A stretch of 64,000 nt of DNA, taken from NCBI RefSeq assembly GCF_038246755.1, contig NZ_CP134706.1:5707501-5771500 (forward strand), in the 5' to 3' direction. The translations under genes were made by a program, and so were the position numbers. The notes below the pieces were generated by a model. That model did not search any database and had not been told where the DNA came from. It was given only the letters and a program-made list of their open reading frames with translations. Each line of letters opens with the position of its first letter. Position 1 is the first letter of the stretch. Below, piece after piece: positions 1 through 8,778 of this stretch. Source of the stretch: Micromonospora sp. FIMYZ51 (lineage in GTDB: Bacteria; Actinomycetota; Actinomycetes; Mycobacteriales; Micromonosporaceae).

Positions 1-511
1 GGTGGGCGCCGCCGTCGGTGGCGAGTTCCCGGTACAACTCGGGAAAACGCAGGTCGTAACAGATCGACAGGCCGACCCGAAGCCCCTCGACGTCGACCAC
101 CACCGTCCGGTCGCCCGGGGCCACCGTCGCCGACTCGCGGTACGAGACCCGACCGGGGATCTCCACGTCGTACAGGTGGATCTTGCGGTAGCTGGCCGCG
201 AGCGCACCGGAGCGGTCGAAGACCAGCATGGTGTTCCAGGTGTGCTCGGGGTCGGGGCCGGCCTCGTGGAAGGAGCCGGCGATCAACCAGACACCGCGTC
301 GTCGTGCGGCGACGGCGAAGAAGGAGCCGACCTCGCCGTCGACCGGCTCCGGCGCAGGCATGCCCGCGCCAGGCCCGAGGTAGTCGACATACTCCGGAAG
401 GAGCACCAGGTCCGCGCCGGCGTCCGCCGCGCGGTCGATCAGGGCTTCGGCGGCGGCGAGGTTTGCCTTCCGGTCGTCGCGGGAGTTCAGCTGGCAGACG
501 GCGACGCGCAT
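1..511 (-). CDS. carbon-nitrogen hydrolase (nitrilase superfamily), 3' end outside window
   Basis: About 170 N-terminal residues are present; the gene runs off the left edge. The superfamily cleaves C-N bonds of amides or nitriles with a Glu-Lys-Cys triad. All three signatures are visible in order: Glu in LVLLPEYVD, Lys in YRKIHLYD and Cys in SICYDLRFPE. The ATG at 511 opens the protein with MRVAVCQLNS, the usual beta-strand start of the family. It is co-directional with clpX but separated by 58 nt, so it could be read through from clpX. The substrate cannot be told from sequence; omega-amidase or a general amidohydrolase is possible. Confidence 0.9.
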   Translation of the reverse strand, partial: MRVAVCQLNSRDDRKANLAAAEALIDRAADAGADLVLLPEYVDYLGPGAGMPAPEPVDGEVGSFFAVAARRRGVWLIAGSFHEAGPDPEHTWNTMLVFDRSGALAASYRKIHLYDVEIPGRVSYRESATVAPGDRTVVVDVEGLRVGLSICYDLRFPELYRELATDGGAH

Positions 512-569
512 GGCTGTCAGCGTACGGGCGGAAGAGGGTCCGGTGCAGTGCGAGCCGGCGTTCGGCGAC

Positions 570-1865
570 TCAGGCCGACTTCTCCTCGCGCTCGCGCCGG
601 GCGCGACGGCCGGTGAACTCGCGCGGCACGATCGTCGGGTTCACGTTCTCCAACACCGCTTCGCGGCTGATCAGCACCCGGGCTGCGTCGGGGTTACTGG
701 GCACCTCGTACATCACGGAGAGCAGCACCTCCTCCATGATGGCGCGCAGGCCACGGGCGCCGGTGCCGCGCAGCATCGCCTGGTCGGCAATGGCCTCCAG
801 CGCCGGCCGCTCGAACTCCAGCTCGACGCCGTCCAGCTCGAAGAGGCGCTGGTACTGCCGGACCAGAGCGTTGCGGGGCTCGGTGAGGATCCGGACCAGC
901 GCGGTCCGGTCGAGGCTGCGGACGCTGGTGATCACCGGCAGCCGACCGATGAACTCCGGGATCAGCCCGAACTTGAGCATGTCCTCCGGCATCACCTGGC
1001 TGAAGATGTCGTCGGTGGAGCGCTCGGAGACGGCCCGGAGCCGGGCACCGAAGCCGGTGCCGCCGTGGCCCGTCCGGGCCTCGATGATCTGATCCAGACC
1101 GGCGAAGGCACCACCGCAGATGAACAGCACGTTTGTGGTGTCGATCTGGATGAACTCCTGGTGCGGGTGTTTCCGGCCGCCCTGCGGTGGGACGTTCGCC
1201 ACGGTGCCTTCGAGCATCTTCAGCAGCGCCTGCTGGACACCCTCACCGGAGACGTCCCGGGTGATCGACGGGTTCTCCGACTTGCGGGCGATCTTGTCGA
1301 TCTCGTCGATGTAGATGATGCCGGTCTCGGCCCGCTTGATGTCGTAGTCGGCGGCCTGGATCAGCTTGAGGAGGATGTTCTCCACGTCCTCGCCGACGTA
1401 GCCGGCTTCGGTCAGGGCGGTGGCGTCGGCGACGGCGAAGGGGACGTTGAGCATCCGCGCGAGGGTCTGCGCCAGGTGGGTCTTGCCACACCCGGTCGGG
1501 CCCAGCAGCAGGATGTTCGACTTGGCGAGCTCGACGCCGTCGTTACCGGCACCCGGCGCGTTGGCCGCCTCGGCCTGGATCCGCTTGTAGTGGTTGTAGA
1601 CCGCTACCGCGAGCGCCTTCTTGGCCTGCTCCTGGCCCACGACGTAGTTGTCGAGGAACTGGCAGATCTCCATCGGCTTGGGAAGCTCTTCCCACTTCAC
1701 CTCGCCGGACTCGGCCAACTCCTCTTCGATGATCTCGTTACAGAGATCGATGCACTCGTCGCAGATGTAGACCCCGGGGCCTGCGATGAGCTTCTTGACC
1801 TGCTTCTGCGACTTGCCGCAGAAGGAGCACTTGAGTAGGTCGCCGCCGTCACCGATCCGTGCCAC
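570..1865 (-). CDS. clpX: ATP-dependent Clp protease ATP-binding subunit ClpX
   Basis: AAA+ unfoldase that recognises, unfolds and feeds substrates to the ClpP barrel in the cytoplasm. The 431 aa match normal ClpX length. The N-terminal zinc-binding domain has Cys13, Cys16, Cys35 and Cys38; Walker A GPTGCGKT is at 122-129 and Walker [10 protein letters not shown] near 185. The start is GTG at 1865, chosen because GGGAGA lies 7 nt upstream. It is 207 nt downstream of clpP2 behind two hairpins, so it probably has its own promoter while staying next to its protease partners. The identification is secure. Confidence 0.98.
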   Translation of the reverse strand: MARIGDGGDLLKCSFCGKSQKQVKKLIAGPGVYICDECIDLCNEIIEEELAESGEVKWEELPKPMEICQFLDNYVVGQEQAKKALAVAVYNHYKRIQAEAANAPGAGNDGVELAKSNILLLGPTGCGKTHLAQTLARMLNVPFAVADATALTEAGYVGEDVENILLKLIQAADYDIKRAETGIIYIDEIDKIARKSENPSITRDVSGEGVQQALLKMLEGTVANVPPQGGRKHPHQEFIQIDTTNVLFICGGAFAGLDQIIEARTGHGGTGFGARLRAVSERSTDDIFSQVMPEDMLKFGLIPEFIGRLPVITSVRSLDRTALVRILTEPRNALVRQYQRLFELDGVELEFERPALEAIADQAMLRGTGARGLRAIMEEVLLSVMYEVPSNPDAARVLISREAVLENVNPTIVPREFTGRRARREREEKSA

Positions 1866-1989
1866 CTACGTTCTCCCTGCACTCATCGGCCGGAGCCCCG
1901 GCCACGACCTGCGGACGCTGCGTTCCGCCCGTCTACTACCCACCTCGCCGGTCGCCCGACCAAGTGGTACGGACCCGACGTTACCCGCT

Positions 1990-2062
1990 GTCGGAGGTTT
2001 CTCCGACCCCCAAAACGGGTGTGTCAGAGGTCGGCCGGCGTCAGACCCGGCCGACCCCTGAC
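1990..2062 (-). terminator. two hairpins after clpP2, likely intrinsic terminator
   Basis: Read on the minus strand just after the clpP2 stop (2073), a strong stem forms from 2029-2038 and 2047-2056 (10 bp, GGTCGGCCGG against CCGGCCGACC). It is extended by GTCAG/CTGAC at 2023-2027 and 2058-2062. A T-run (CGTTTTGGGG, 2008-2017) follows, and then a second 7-bp hairpin at 1990-2007. The arrangement suggests termination or attenuation between clpP2 and clpX. Confidence 0.6.
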
Positions 2063-2072
2063 CCGGTACTGG

Positions 2073-2735
2073 TCAGCTGGCAGCGTTCGCGGCCAGCAGC
2101 CCCTTCTTACGGCTGGTGAGAATCGTGTCGACCATCCCGTACTCGCGGGACTCCTCGGCCGTCATGATCTTGTCACGGTCGATGTCCTTGCGGACCTTCT
2201 CGACCGGCTGATTGCAGTGCCGGGCGAGCATCTCCTCCAGCTGCGTACGCATCCGCAGGATCTCCCGGGCCTGGATCTCGATGTCCGAGCCCTGCCCGTA
2301 GCCACCCTCGGTGGCCGGCTGGTGGATGATGATCCGCGAGTTCGGCAGCGCCATCCGCTTGCCCGGGGTGCCCGCCGCGAGCAGCACCGCCGCCGCCGAC
2401 GCGGCCTGGCCGAGGCAGACGGTCTGGATGTCCGGCCGGACGTACTGCATGGTGTCGTAGATCGCCGTCATGGCGGTGAACGAGCCGCCCGGCGAGTTGA
2501 TGTACATGATGATGTCCCGGTCGGGGTCCGTCCCCTCCAGGGTGAGCAGCTGGGCCATCACGTCGTTTGCCGACGCGTCGTCCACCTGGACCCCGAGGAA
2601 GATGATCCGGTCCTCGAAGAGCTTGTTGTACGGGTTGGACTCCTTGACCCCGTACGAGGTGCGCTCGACGAAGGACGGCAGGACGTAACGGTTGTGCACG
2701 GCCGCGAACTGCGGCGGCAGGCTCAGGTCGGTCAT
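2073..2735 (-). CDS. clpP2: ATP-dependent Clp protease proteolytic subunit ClpP2
   Basis: Serine protease subunit, 220 aa, that forms the heptameric ring partnering ClpP1 in actinobacteria. The segments INSPGGSF, GQAASAAAVLLAAG (nucleophile Ser) and PNSRIIIHQP (His) are the classical ClpP active-site regions. The ATG at 2735 is preceded by GAGGAG at normal spacing. Only 14 nt separate it from the clpP1 stop, so the two are co-transcribed. As in other actinobacteria, ClpP1 and ClpP2 probably need each other for activity. Confidence 0.96.
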   Translation of the reverse strand: MTDLSLPPQFAAVHNRYVLPSFVERTSYGVKESNPYNKLFEDRIIFLGVQVDDASANDVMAQLLTLEGTDPDRDIIMYINSPGGSFTAMTAIYDTMQYVRPDIQTVCLGQAASAAAVLLAAGTPGKRMALPNSRIIIHQPATEGGYGQGSDIEIQAREILRMRTQLEEMLARHCNQPVEKVRKDIDRDKIMTAEESREYGMVDTILTSRKKGLLAANAAS

Positions 2736-2749
2736 CGTCTGCTCCTCGA

Positions 2750-3391
2750 TCAGCTCAGGGTCCCGGCGCCCTCGGGAACCTGAGCGGCCCCCGTGATCAC
2801 CTTGTCGATGAAGCCGTAGTCCACGGCCTCCTGGGCGGTGAACCAGCGGTCCCGGTCCGAGTCCGCCTCGATCTGTGCCGGGGACTGGCCGGTGTGGAAG
2901 GCGACCCGCTCCTGGAACATCCGCTTGGTGTAGAGCATCTGCTCGGCCTGGATGGCGATGTCGGCCGCGGTGCCGCCCATGCCACCGGACGGCTGGTGCA
3001 TCATGATCCGGGCGTGCGGCAGGGCGTAACGCTTGCCCTTGGTGCCCGCGCAGAGCAGCAGCTGGCCCATCGAGGCCGCCATGCCCATCGCCACGGTCGA
3101 CACGTCGTTGTCGATGTACTGCATGGTGTCGTAGATCGCCATGCCGGAGTAGACCGAGCCACCCGGCGAGTTGATCCAGAGGAAGATGTCCCGGTCCGGG
3201 TCCTCCGCCGCGAGCAGCAGCAGCTGCGCGCAGATGCGGTTGGCCACCTGGTCGTTCACCTCGCTGCCAAGGAAGATGATCCGTTCCTTGAGCAACCGGT
3301 TGTAGACCGAGTCGTCGAGGTTGCCAATTGAGTCGCCACCTCGGGCGTCGAGCGCCCGCAGCGGCTTCGCTGGGATGTGCATGTCGGTCAT
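2750..3391 (-). CDS. clpP1: ATP-dependent Clp protease proteolytic subunit ClpP1
   Basis: Serine protease subunit of 213 aa. The motifs [22 protein letters not shown] (active Ser) and [10 protein letters not shown] (active His) are intact, followed by the Asp region DRDRWF. It is the first gene of the clpP1-clpP2 pair. The ATG at 3391 has GAAGGG upstream. A TANNNT -10 and a palindromic GTTCGC...GCG site lie upstream, consistent with regulation by a ClgR-type activator. Confidence 0.97.
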   Translation of the reverse strand: MTDMHIPAKPLRALDARGGDSIGNLDDSVYNRLLKERIIFLGSEVNDQVANRICAQLLLLAAEDPDRDIFLWINSPGGSVYSGMAIYDTMQYIDNDVSTVAMGMAASMGQLLLCAGTKGKRYALPHARIMMHQPSGGMGGTAADIAIQAEQMLYTKRMFQERVAFHTGQSPAQIEADSDRDRWFTAQEAVDYGFIDKVITGAAQVPEGAGTLS

Positions 3392-3424
3392 GGCAGCCCT
3401 TCGCTCTCCGTACCGTCGTGTCCG

Positions 3425-3483
3425 ACACTAACCGTTGCGCGGGGGGCCAGAAGCCCGCTCCGGGCACTGTTCGCTCTCAGCGC
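3425..3483 (-). promoter_or_regulatory. clpP1P2 promoter with ClgR-like operator
   Basis: On the minus strand, TAGTGT (3425-3430) is a good actinobacterial -10 and would give a leader of about 27 nt to clpP1. About 40 nt further upstream, GTTCGCTCTCAGCG (3469-3482) resembles the GTTCGC...GCG operator described for ClgR, the activator of clp genes in Streptomyces and relatives. The spacer is one base shorter than I recall for the consensus. The placement suits an activator. This is inference from motif and position only. Confidence 0.4.
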
Positions 3484-3562
3484 AGACCACCCGAAGGCGT
3501 ACCCGGAAAGGGATTGGGCCACCACCCACCGCGACCGGCGGACGGTGGCCCCACCCCGACGA

Positions 3563-4909
3563 TCAGTGCTCGTGGCCGTGCTCCGCCTCGCTCGCCTCAC
3601 GCAGCGCGTCCAGGCTGACCACATTGCCCGCCGCGTCCTTGATCGTGATGCGTTCCATGATCGCGGCCAGCGCCTTGCCCCGACGGACGTCGCCGTAGAC
3701 CGCGCCGGCCGCACCCGAGCGGACCAGCTGGTCGTAGTACTGCTGCGGCGCCATGCCGGCGCGCTGGGCGCGGTGGACGATCTCGTGGCCGAACTCGTCG
3801 TCGGAGACCTGCACGTCCTCGGCGTCGGCGAGGGTGTCGAGCAGCAGCTGGACCTTGACGCCCTGGGTGGCGGCCTCGGTCAGCTCCGTGTCGATCTGCT
3901 CCTCGGTCTTCTCCTCAGCGGCGAGGTAGTCCTCCATCGAGGCGCCGATGCGCTCCAGCTGGTCGGCCATCGCCTGCTTGCGGCTCTCCACCTCGTCGCG
4001 GATCACGCCTTCCGGCGCGGGCACGTCGGCGGCCTCGACCAGCTGCTCCAGGGCCTTGTCCCGGGCGGCGTAGATCTGCTCGACCCGCTTGCCCCGGGTG
4101 ACCCGCTCGCGCAGGTCGTTGCGCAGCTCCTCGATGGTGTCGAACTCGCTGGCCAGCTGGGCGAACTCGTCGTCCAGCTCGGGCAGCTCCTTCTCCTTCA
4201 CCGTCCGCACGGTCACCACGACATCGGCGTCCCGGCCGGCGAAGTCGCCGCCGACGAGCTGGGTGGTGAAGGTGGCGTCCTCGCCGGCGGCGAGGCCGAC
4301 GACCGCCTCGTCCAGGCCCGGCAGCAGCTGCTTGCTGCCCACCTCGTGGGAGATGTTGGTGGCCGAGCCGCCCGGCACCTCCTCGCCGTCCACGGTCGCC
4401 CGCAGGTCGATCTGGACGTAGTCGCCTTCGGCCGCGGCCCGCTCGACGGTCTTCAGGGTGGCGAAGCGCTCGCGCAGGTTCTTCACCTGCTCGTCGATCT
4501 CGCTCTCGTCGATCTGGAGCTCGTCGACGGTGACCTCGATCGTCGACAGGTCGGGCAGGGTGATCTCCGGCCGGACGTCGACCTCGGCGGTGAAGTTGAG
4601 CGAGTCTCCGTCGTTGAATTCGGTGATCTCCACCTCGGGGCGACCCAGCGTCTTCAGGTCGTGCTCACGGACGGCCGAGAGAATGTTCTGCGGGATCGCC
4701 TCCTGCACCGCCTCGTTGAGCACGGTGCCCCGGCCCACCCGCTGGTCGATGACCTGCGGCGGCACCTTCCCCTTACGGAAGCCGGGAATCTGGATCTGCT
4801 GGCCGATCTCCCGGTACGCCTTCTTGAGGCTCGGCTCGAGCTCGACGAACGGCACCTCGATGGCGAGCCGCACGCGCGTCGGGCTCAGAGTCTCGACGGT
4901 GCTCTTCAC
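3563..4909 (-). CDS. tig: trigger factor, ribosome-associated chaperone and peptidyl-prolyl isomerase
   Basis: A 448-aa chaperone that binds nascent chains at the ribosome exit tunnel. The ribosome-binding signature GFRKGKVPP lies in the N-terminal domain, followed by an FKBP-like domain (GDYVQIDLRATVDGEE region) and a helical C-terminal domain. The GTG at 4909 is chosen because AAGGAG sits 7 nt upstream and the protein then begins MKSTVETLSPTRVRL, typical of actinobacterial Tig. It lies upstream of clpP1P2 in the same direction with a 171-nt gap carrying a separate promoter. Confidence 0.97.
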   Translation of the reverse strand: MKSTVETLSPTRVRLAIEVPFVELEPSLKKAYREIGQQIQIPGFRKGKVPPQVIDQRVGRGTVLNEAVQEAIPQNILSAVREHDLKTLGRPEVEITEFNDGDSLNFTAEVDVRPEITLPDLSTIEVTVDELQIDESEIDEQVKNLRERFATLKTVERAAAEGDYVQIDLRATVDGEEVPGGSATNISHEVGSKQLLPGLDEAVVGLAAGEDATFTTQLVGGDFAGRDADVVVTVRTVKEKELPELDDEFAQLASEFDTIEELRNDLRERVTRGKRVEQIYAARDKALEQLVEAADVPAPEGVIRDEVESRKQAMADQLERIGASMEDYLAAEEKTEEQIDTELTEAATQGVKVQLLLDTLADAEDVQVSDDEFGHEIVHRAQRAGMAPQQYYDQLVRSGAAGAVYGDVRRGKALAAIMERITIKDAAGNVVSLDALREASEAEHGHEH

Positions 4910-5070
4910 AGGCGTACTCCTTGACGGATCTCGGTTGAGTCTGGGCGCTCTTTCGGCCCATCGAGTGTAGGCGAGCCAGCGGGAACGGCCAGCAGCACCC
5001 GGGGGCGGCACGCGGCGCTCTCGGCCCACGTGCCGCCGCCCAGGTGCGCGCTGTCGCACGCTTGCGGCAG

Positions 5071-5144
5071 TCGGGGTGGCGGGATTTGAACCCACGGCCC
5101 CTCGCTCCCAAAGCGAGTGCGCTACCAAGCTGCGCCACACCCCG
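5071..5144 (-). tRNA. tRNA-Pro (UGG anticodon)
   Basis: The minus strand folds into a full cloverleaf: acceptor CGGGGTG/CACCCCG, D-loop AGCTTGGTAGC, anticodon stem CTCGC/GCGAG around loop TTTGGGA, and T-arm GTGGGTTCAAATCCCGC. The anticodon is TGG, reading proline codons. CCA is not encoded; the discriminator is A. It is upstream of tig on the same strand. Confidence 0.95.
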
Positions 5145-5266
5145 TGGCGACCAGCAGTCTATGCCGTCCCCCCGACACCCGGGTGCCGGGGCGGCACCCA
5201 ACGCGCCGAACGAGGACAAACCGCCCACGCTCGCCGGTGACGGCCACCGGGTGGGGCGTAGCGGCG

Positions 5267-5325
5267 CAAGTACGGCGATGTTGCGGTGTCCTGTCGCGGC
5301 GGATGCCGCAACATCGCCGTACTTG
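5267..5325. repeat. perfect 20-bp inverted repeat with 19-nt loop between two tRNAs
   Basis: CAAGTACGGCGATGTTGCGG (5267-5286) is repeated exactly as its complement at 5306-5325. No gene overlaps it. The 277-nt gap between tRNA-Pro and tRNA-Gly is otherwise featureless. There is no T-run, and the two tRNAs diverge, so a simple terminator role is unlikely. It may be a small dispersed palindromic element or a cruciform-forming site. Confidence 0.75.
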
Positions 5326-5421
5326 GGTGGATCATGAACGACGCGCCGCCGGGATACGGCCGTGCGAGCGCCGCCCGGCATTGGGTAGGCTGTCGGGCGC
5401 GGCCAGCTTGCCTGGGCGTAC

Positions 5422-5495
5422 GCGGGCGTAGCTCAATGGCAGAGCTTCAGTCTTCCAAACTGACGGTGCGGGTTCGATTCCCGTCGCCCGCTCCA
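5422..5495 (+). tRNA. tRNA-Gly (UCC anticodon)
   Basis: Cloverleaf on the plus strand: acceptor GCGGGCG/CGCCCGC, D-arm GCTCAATGGCAGAGC, anticodon stem TCAGT/ACTGA with loop CTTCCAA (anticodon TCC), and T-arm GCGGGTTCGATTCCCGT. CCA is encoded (5493-5495). Accessory-type genes lie just downstream, and tRNA 3' ends are common integration sites, but no direct repeat of the 3' end is visible nearby. Confidence 0.96.
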
Positions 5496-5504
5496 CAGCA
5501 CTAC

Positions 5505-5540
5505 GGCCCGGGTCAGCGGCATGATCGCCGCACCTGGGCC
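5505..5540 (+). terminator. hairpin downstream of tRNA-Gly
   Basis: GGCCCGGGT (5505-5513) pairs with ACCTGGGCC (5532-5540), nine pairs with one G-U, plus an inner GGC/GCC. It lies 9 nt after the tRNA CCA, which suits a tRNA transcript terminator or processing structure. Confidence 0.5.
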
Positions 5541-5717
5541 GGTCTCGTTCCAGCCCTGGATGATCGTGCGTGCCATTGGCGTGCTGGCCGCTCTGCGGCT
5601 TGCCACCGGCGGGTTCCGTCGGCCGCCGACCGCCATCATTAGGCGTGATTTCACCTCAGTCAGGAATGCGGAATCTTCCTCGCGGTATCGGGTGCGTCAG
5701 GTTGCTACGGTGCAGCT

Positions 5718-6962
5718 ATGCCGGGCCATGACAGGATTCGGGTTCGCGAGCGGTACGGCCAGCCGGGATCGTCCGGCACTCGATCAGATAAATCGGATTT
5801 GCCTGGCGCAAGCGTGGCCATCGGTGCGCTGCGGGACGGCCGGCTCCCGGCCACCGGAAACGTTTTCGCACTGCAACGACTCGCCGGCAACCGGGCTGTC
5901 ACGTCGGCACTCACCGTTCAGCGGGACGGCCCGCCCGGCTCGGTTGCCGGTCAGGTCGATGCAGCCGCTGGCGCCAATACCGTCAGGCATTCGTTGACCG
6001 CGTCCGGGACCATCGCCGGCGGGCAGACCCTGTCCAACAGCGACGGTACGCACATCCACACCGTGGGCGACACGACCGTACGGGTATCGGTCACCACCCG
6101 AGGGCTCTCCATCGACTTCGGCCCGTCACTCGTCATCACGAAGGAAGACGCGATCGGCTGGCTCGATGTCGACATCGACCTGCATCGGCTGAGCTGGGAT
6201 TTCGGCACGCAGATGTTGCACGCGGAGTGGACCGCGGCCAACGCGGTCAACTGGTTCGGTGGAGTGGGCGAGCAACTCCTCGGGCCGTTCCGACAGGCGT
6301 TGGGACAGTTGCCTGCCCGGACCCGGGAAGCCGGCTACAACCCGTTCACCGACGAGAACCTGCCAGGTGACCTGACCGAGTTGGTGGGCAGACTGGCAAG
6401 TGCGGGCGGCTCGGGGAGCCTGCCTCGGATCTCCGGCGCTCAGCTTCAAGGCGACTTCGCCGTCAGCGGCGAACTGACCCGCGACCTCGGCCAGGGCGTC
6501 ACCATGGCGGTCCCGTCCGGCACCCGCTTGTCGGCCACCGCCTTCCTCGCCGGGAACGTGCCGAACAGCGCGGCGCGCGTACGCATCGCCCGGATCCAGC
6601 TCGACGCGTCCGGCCCGGGCGCGACACTCAATCTGCGTGCGCTGGGCCAGGACTGGCCGGTCATCCGACTCTCGTCGGTGACCATGGCTGCGGGCGGCCG
6701 GCTCTCCGCCCACTACCGCATCATCCACGAAGATATCGGGACGGCCCTCTTGCAATTTCTCGCAGTAGCGGCAGTGCAGGAGAACCCGTTGGCCGCCGGG
6801 CAGATCCGGGACGACCTCACCGCACACGACCAGGCCGCACATCGCATGATCGACGACATGGTGCGGGACAACGTCGAGCCGGTGCTCCGGGACGCGATCA
6901 GGTCGAACGCCGACGCGATTCCCGGGATCAACCTGGCCGAGTTGCTGGGGGTCTCCCCCTGA
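5718..6962 (+). CDS. protein with LQRxAGN-type motif, possible contractile-injection-associated protein
   Basis: A 414-aa protein without a recognised enzymatic domain. Residues 52-69 contain ALQRLAGNRAVTSALTVQR, the short LQR-x-x-GN-x-A-V...QR motif common at the N-termini of actinobacterial proteins linked to DUF4157 and extracellular contractile injection systems. The rest is a mix of beta-rich segments and a C-terminal helical region. No signal peptide or transmembrane helix is seen. The ATG at 5718 lacks a strong Shine-Dalgarno. The 5' part is less GC-rich than its neighbours and follows a tRNA, suggesting acquisition. An effector or tail-associated role is inference only; no eCIS structural genes are in this window. 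Confidence 0.75.
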   Translation: MPGHDRIRVRERYGQPGSSGTRSDKSDLPGASVAIGALRDGRLPATGNVFALQRLAGNRAVTSALTVQRDGPPGSVAGQVDAAAGANTVRHSLTASGTIAGGQTLSNSDGTHIHTVGDTTVRVSVTTRGLSIDFGPSLVITKEDAIGWLDVDIDLHRLSWDFGTQMLHAEWTAANAVNWFGGVGEQLLGPFRQALGQLPARTREAGYNPFTDENLPGDLTELVGRLASAGGSGSLPRISGAQLQGDFAVSGELTRDLGQGVTMAVPSGTRLSATAFLAGNVPNSAARVRIARIQLDASGPGATLNLRALGQDWPVIRLSSVTMAAGGRLSAHYRIIHEDIGTALLQFLAVAAVQENPLAAGQIRDDLTAHDQAAHRMIDDMVRDNVEPVLRDAIRSNADAIPGINLAELLGVSP

Positions 6963-7042
6963 CACCGCTACCGCAGCGGAACGGCCCAACTGCCTGCGCG
7001 GCGGCCGAGGGAGATGTCGGCCGGGCCGGCCGTACGTCCCGC

Positions 7043-7576
7043 TCAGGCTGCTCGACTGTCGTCACGGCGGTCAGCTTGCCGGCCCGGCGCGGGAAAGTAC
7101 GTGTCGAGTTTGCGGCGCAGGTGTGCCGCGTAGACGAAACCGAGGGCCGGGGTGCGCCGGTAGCAGCCGACGGTGCCGGCCGTCACGTCCACCACCACCG
7201 GGCGGGCCATGCTGGCGAAGTGCAGCAACTGCTTCTGCTGCACCCACGCTGTCGCGGCCGGGTCGACGCGGGTGCCGACAAGGGCCGGAAGGACGGCGAC
7301 ACCGGACTGGAAGCCGCGCCACTGTCCCTTGCGGGCCTCCGCGTACTCGAAGGCCATCGTCGTGAAGGATTCCGCGTCGGTCCTGGTGACGTCGGTGGCG
7401 GGGGCCACGATCGTGAACAGGTGCAGCTTGGTCGCCATCCATTGGACGCGGAAATCCGAGCGGTAGCCGATGAGCACCGCAGTGCCGTGCCAGTTTTCGG
7501 TCTGCACGTCGCAGCCGTCGGCGGCCAACCGCACTGCCGTCGCCGTGATGTACTCCTGCACCGCGTTTTCCGCCAT
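7043..7576 (-). CDS. conserved hypothetical protein
   Basis: A 177-aa soluble protein that I do not recognise. It starts with ATG at 7576, supported by GGGAGA five bases upstream. The sequence shows alternating strands (AVLIGYRSDFRVQWMATKLHLFTIV) and a Trp/Gln-rich middle (KGQWRGFQSGVAVLPALVG), with an Arg-rich tail. It is convergent with the LQRxAGN-motif gene and downstream of a methyltransferase on the same strand. No signal peptide or membrane segment is visible. Confidence 0.75.
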   Translation of the reverse strand: MAENAVQEYITATAVRLAADGCDVQTENWHGTAVLIGYRSDFRVQWMATKLHLFTIVAPATDVTRTDAESFTTMAFEYAEARKGQWRGFQSGVAVLPALVGTRVDPAATAWVQQKQLLHFASMARPVVVDVTAGTVGCYRRTPALGFVYAAHLRRKLDTYFPAPGRQADRRDDSRAA

Positions 7577-7747
7577 GACGGTCTCCCTCGCTCCGGGTGT
7601 CTCTACTCAGGATCGACCCGGGTGTCCAGCGGTCGACAGCCGAGTGTAGGACCGGCCCGGGCCCAGCCGGGGACGCGCGAGCCGCAGCGACGCAGTCAGC
7701 ACTATCCGTCAATTTCACGGACGGCCCGGTTGCCGAGACAGCGCAGG

Positions 7748-8554
7748 CTACCGCCGCCCGGCGTGCGGCAAGCGTACGGCGGTTGCCAGCAGGTGGGTAA
7801 GCGGCAGAGCGAACGCACCGTCCCGGGTGGACCCACGCTCGTCGACGAAGCGGCGCAGGTCGGTCAGGAGGTTGTCCCACCGGCCCTCGGCAATCAACCG
7901 TTGCCGCTCGGCGAGCACGTGACCGGCCGTACCGATCAGGAAGGTGACCGCCGCGTCGGCGTCGGCGAAGGTCAGCTCAAGCTCGCGCGTACAGGCGGTG
8001 GTCAGCCGTAGCCCGGCGTCGCCCAGCAGGGCCACGAGCGCCTCCGGGTCCCCCCACCGGCTCGGCGGACCGCTGGCCGGCGGTGGCGGCGGCAGGTGCT
8101 CGGCGAGGACCTGGCCCATCGCCGGCAGGAAGCTCCCCGGTGTCCAGGCGGCCAGCACGAGCCGCCCCCCAGGTACGCAGACCCGGGCCAACTCCCGCGC
8201 CGCCCCGTCGTGGTCCGGGGCGTACATCACGCCGAACACGGAGAGCACGGTGTCGACGCAGCCGTCGGGTACCGGCAGCGCGCCGACGTCACCCACCGTC
8301 CAGGTCACCGGCAGGCCGGCGGCGGTGGCCCGTTGTCGGGCCAGCCGCAGTAGCGTTGGCTCGAAGTCCACCGCCGTGACACGGGCGCCGCGCTGCGCGG
8401 CGAGCAAGGCGGCGTTGCCGGTCCCGGTGGCCACGTCGAGCACCCGGTCACCGGCCTCGATCGCGGCGGCCTCCGTCACCGACTCCGCGACCGGTTCCAG
8501 CCGGCGCGCCATGGCCGGGTAGTCGCCGATGCCCCACGTCGTCAGAGAAACCAC
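7748..8554 (-). CDS. class I SAM-dependent methyltransferase
   Basis: A 268-aa enzyme of the UbiE/Methyltransf_11 type. Motif I is VLDVATGTGNAALLA (about residues 39-53), followed by acidic VTAVDFEPTLL and the post-motif VPDGCVDTVLSVFGVMYAPD. It transfers a methyl group from S-adenosylmethionine to an unidentified small molecule. The GTG at 8554 is preferred because GGAAGG lies about 8 nt upstream. No biosynthetic partner that would reveal its substrate is adjacent. Confidence 0.88.
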   Translation of the reverse strand: MVSLTTWGIGDYPAMARRLEPVAESVTEAAAIEAGDRVLDVATGTGNAALLAAQRGARVTAVDFEPTLLRLARQRATAAGLPVTWTVGDVGALPVPDGCVDTVLSVFGVMYAPDHDGAARELARVCVPGGRLVLAAWTPGSFLPAMGQVLAEHLPPPPPASGPPSRWGDPEALVALLGDAGLRLTTACTRELELTFADADAAVTFLIGTAGHVLAERQRLIAEGRWDNLLTDLRRFVDERGSTRDGAFALPLTHLLATAVRLPHAGRR

Positions 8555-8778
8555 GAATCCGCCTTCCCGGTCGAGAAGGCGCCCTTGGTTCAGTGGATTC
8601 GGGCGAGCGTGGCGGATCCCGTCCGTCGCAGCGCCTCTCGCCCGGATACCTTGACCGTAACGGGCAGGCCAGCGCTCCGGCAAGGCACCGACCCCACCTC
8701 GACGCCGCCCGGGTCGGCGCAGCGCCGTCCCGCGTACCGGCCGGTCCGGGACGGGAGCGGCCGGTCGAGAAGGGAGCC

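Noticed and set aside
5422..7043. Integrative element at tRNA-Gly
   Set aside because: No integrase gene or repeat of the tRNA 3' end is visible; only gene content and base composition hint at transfer.
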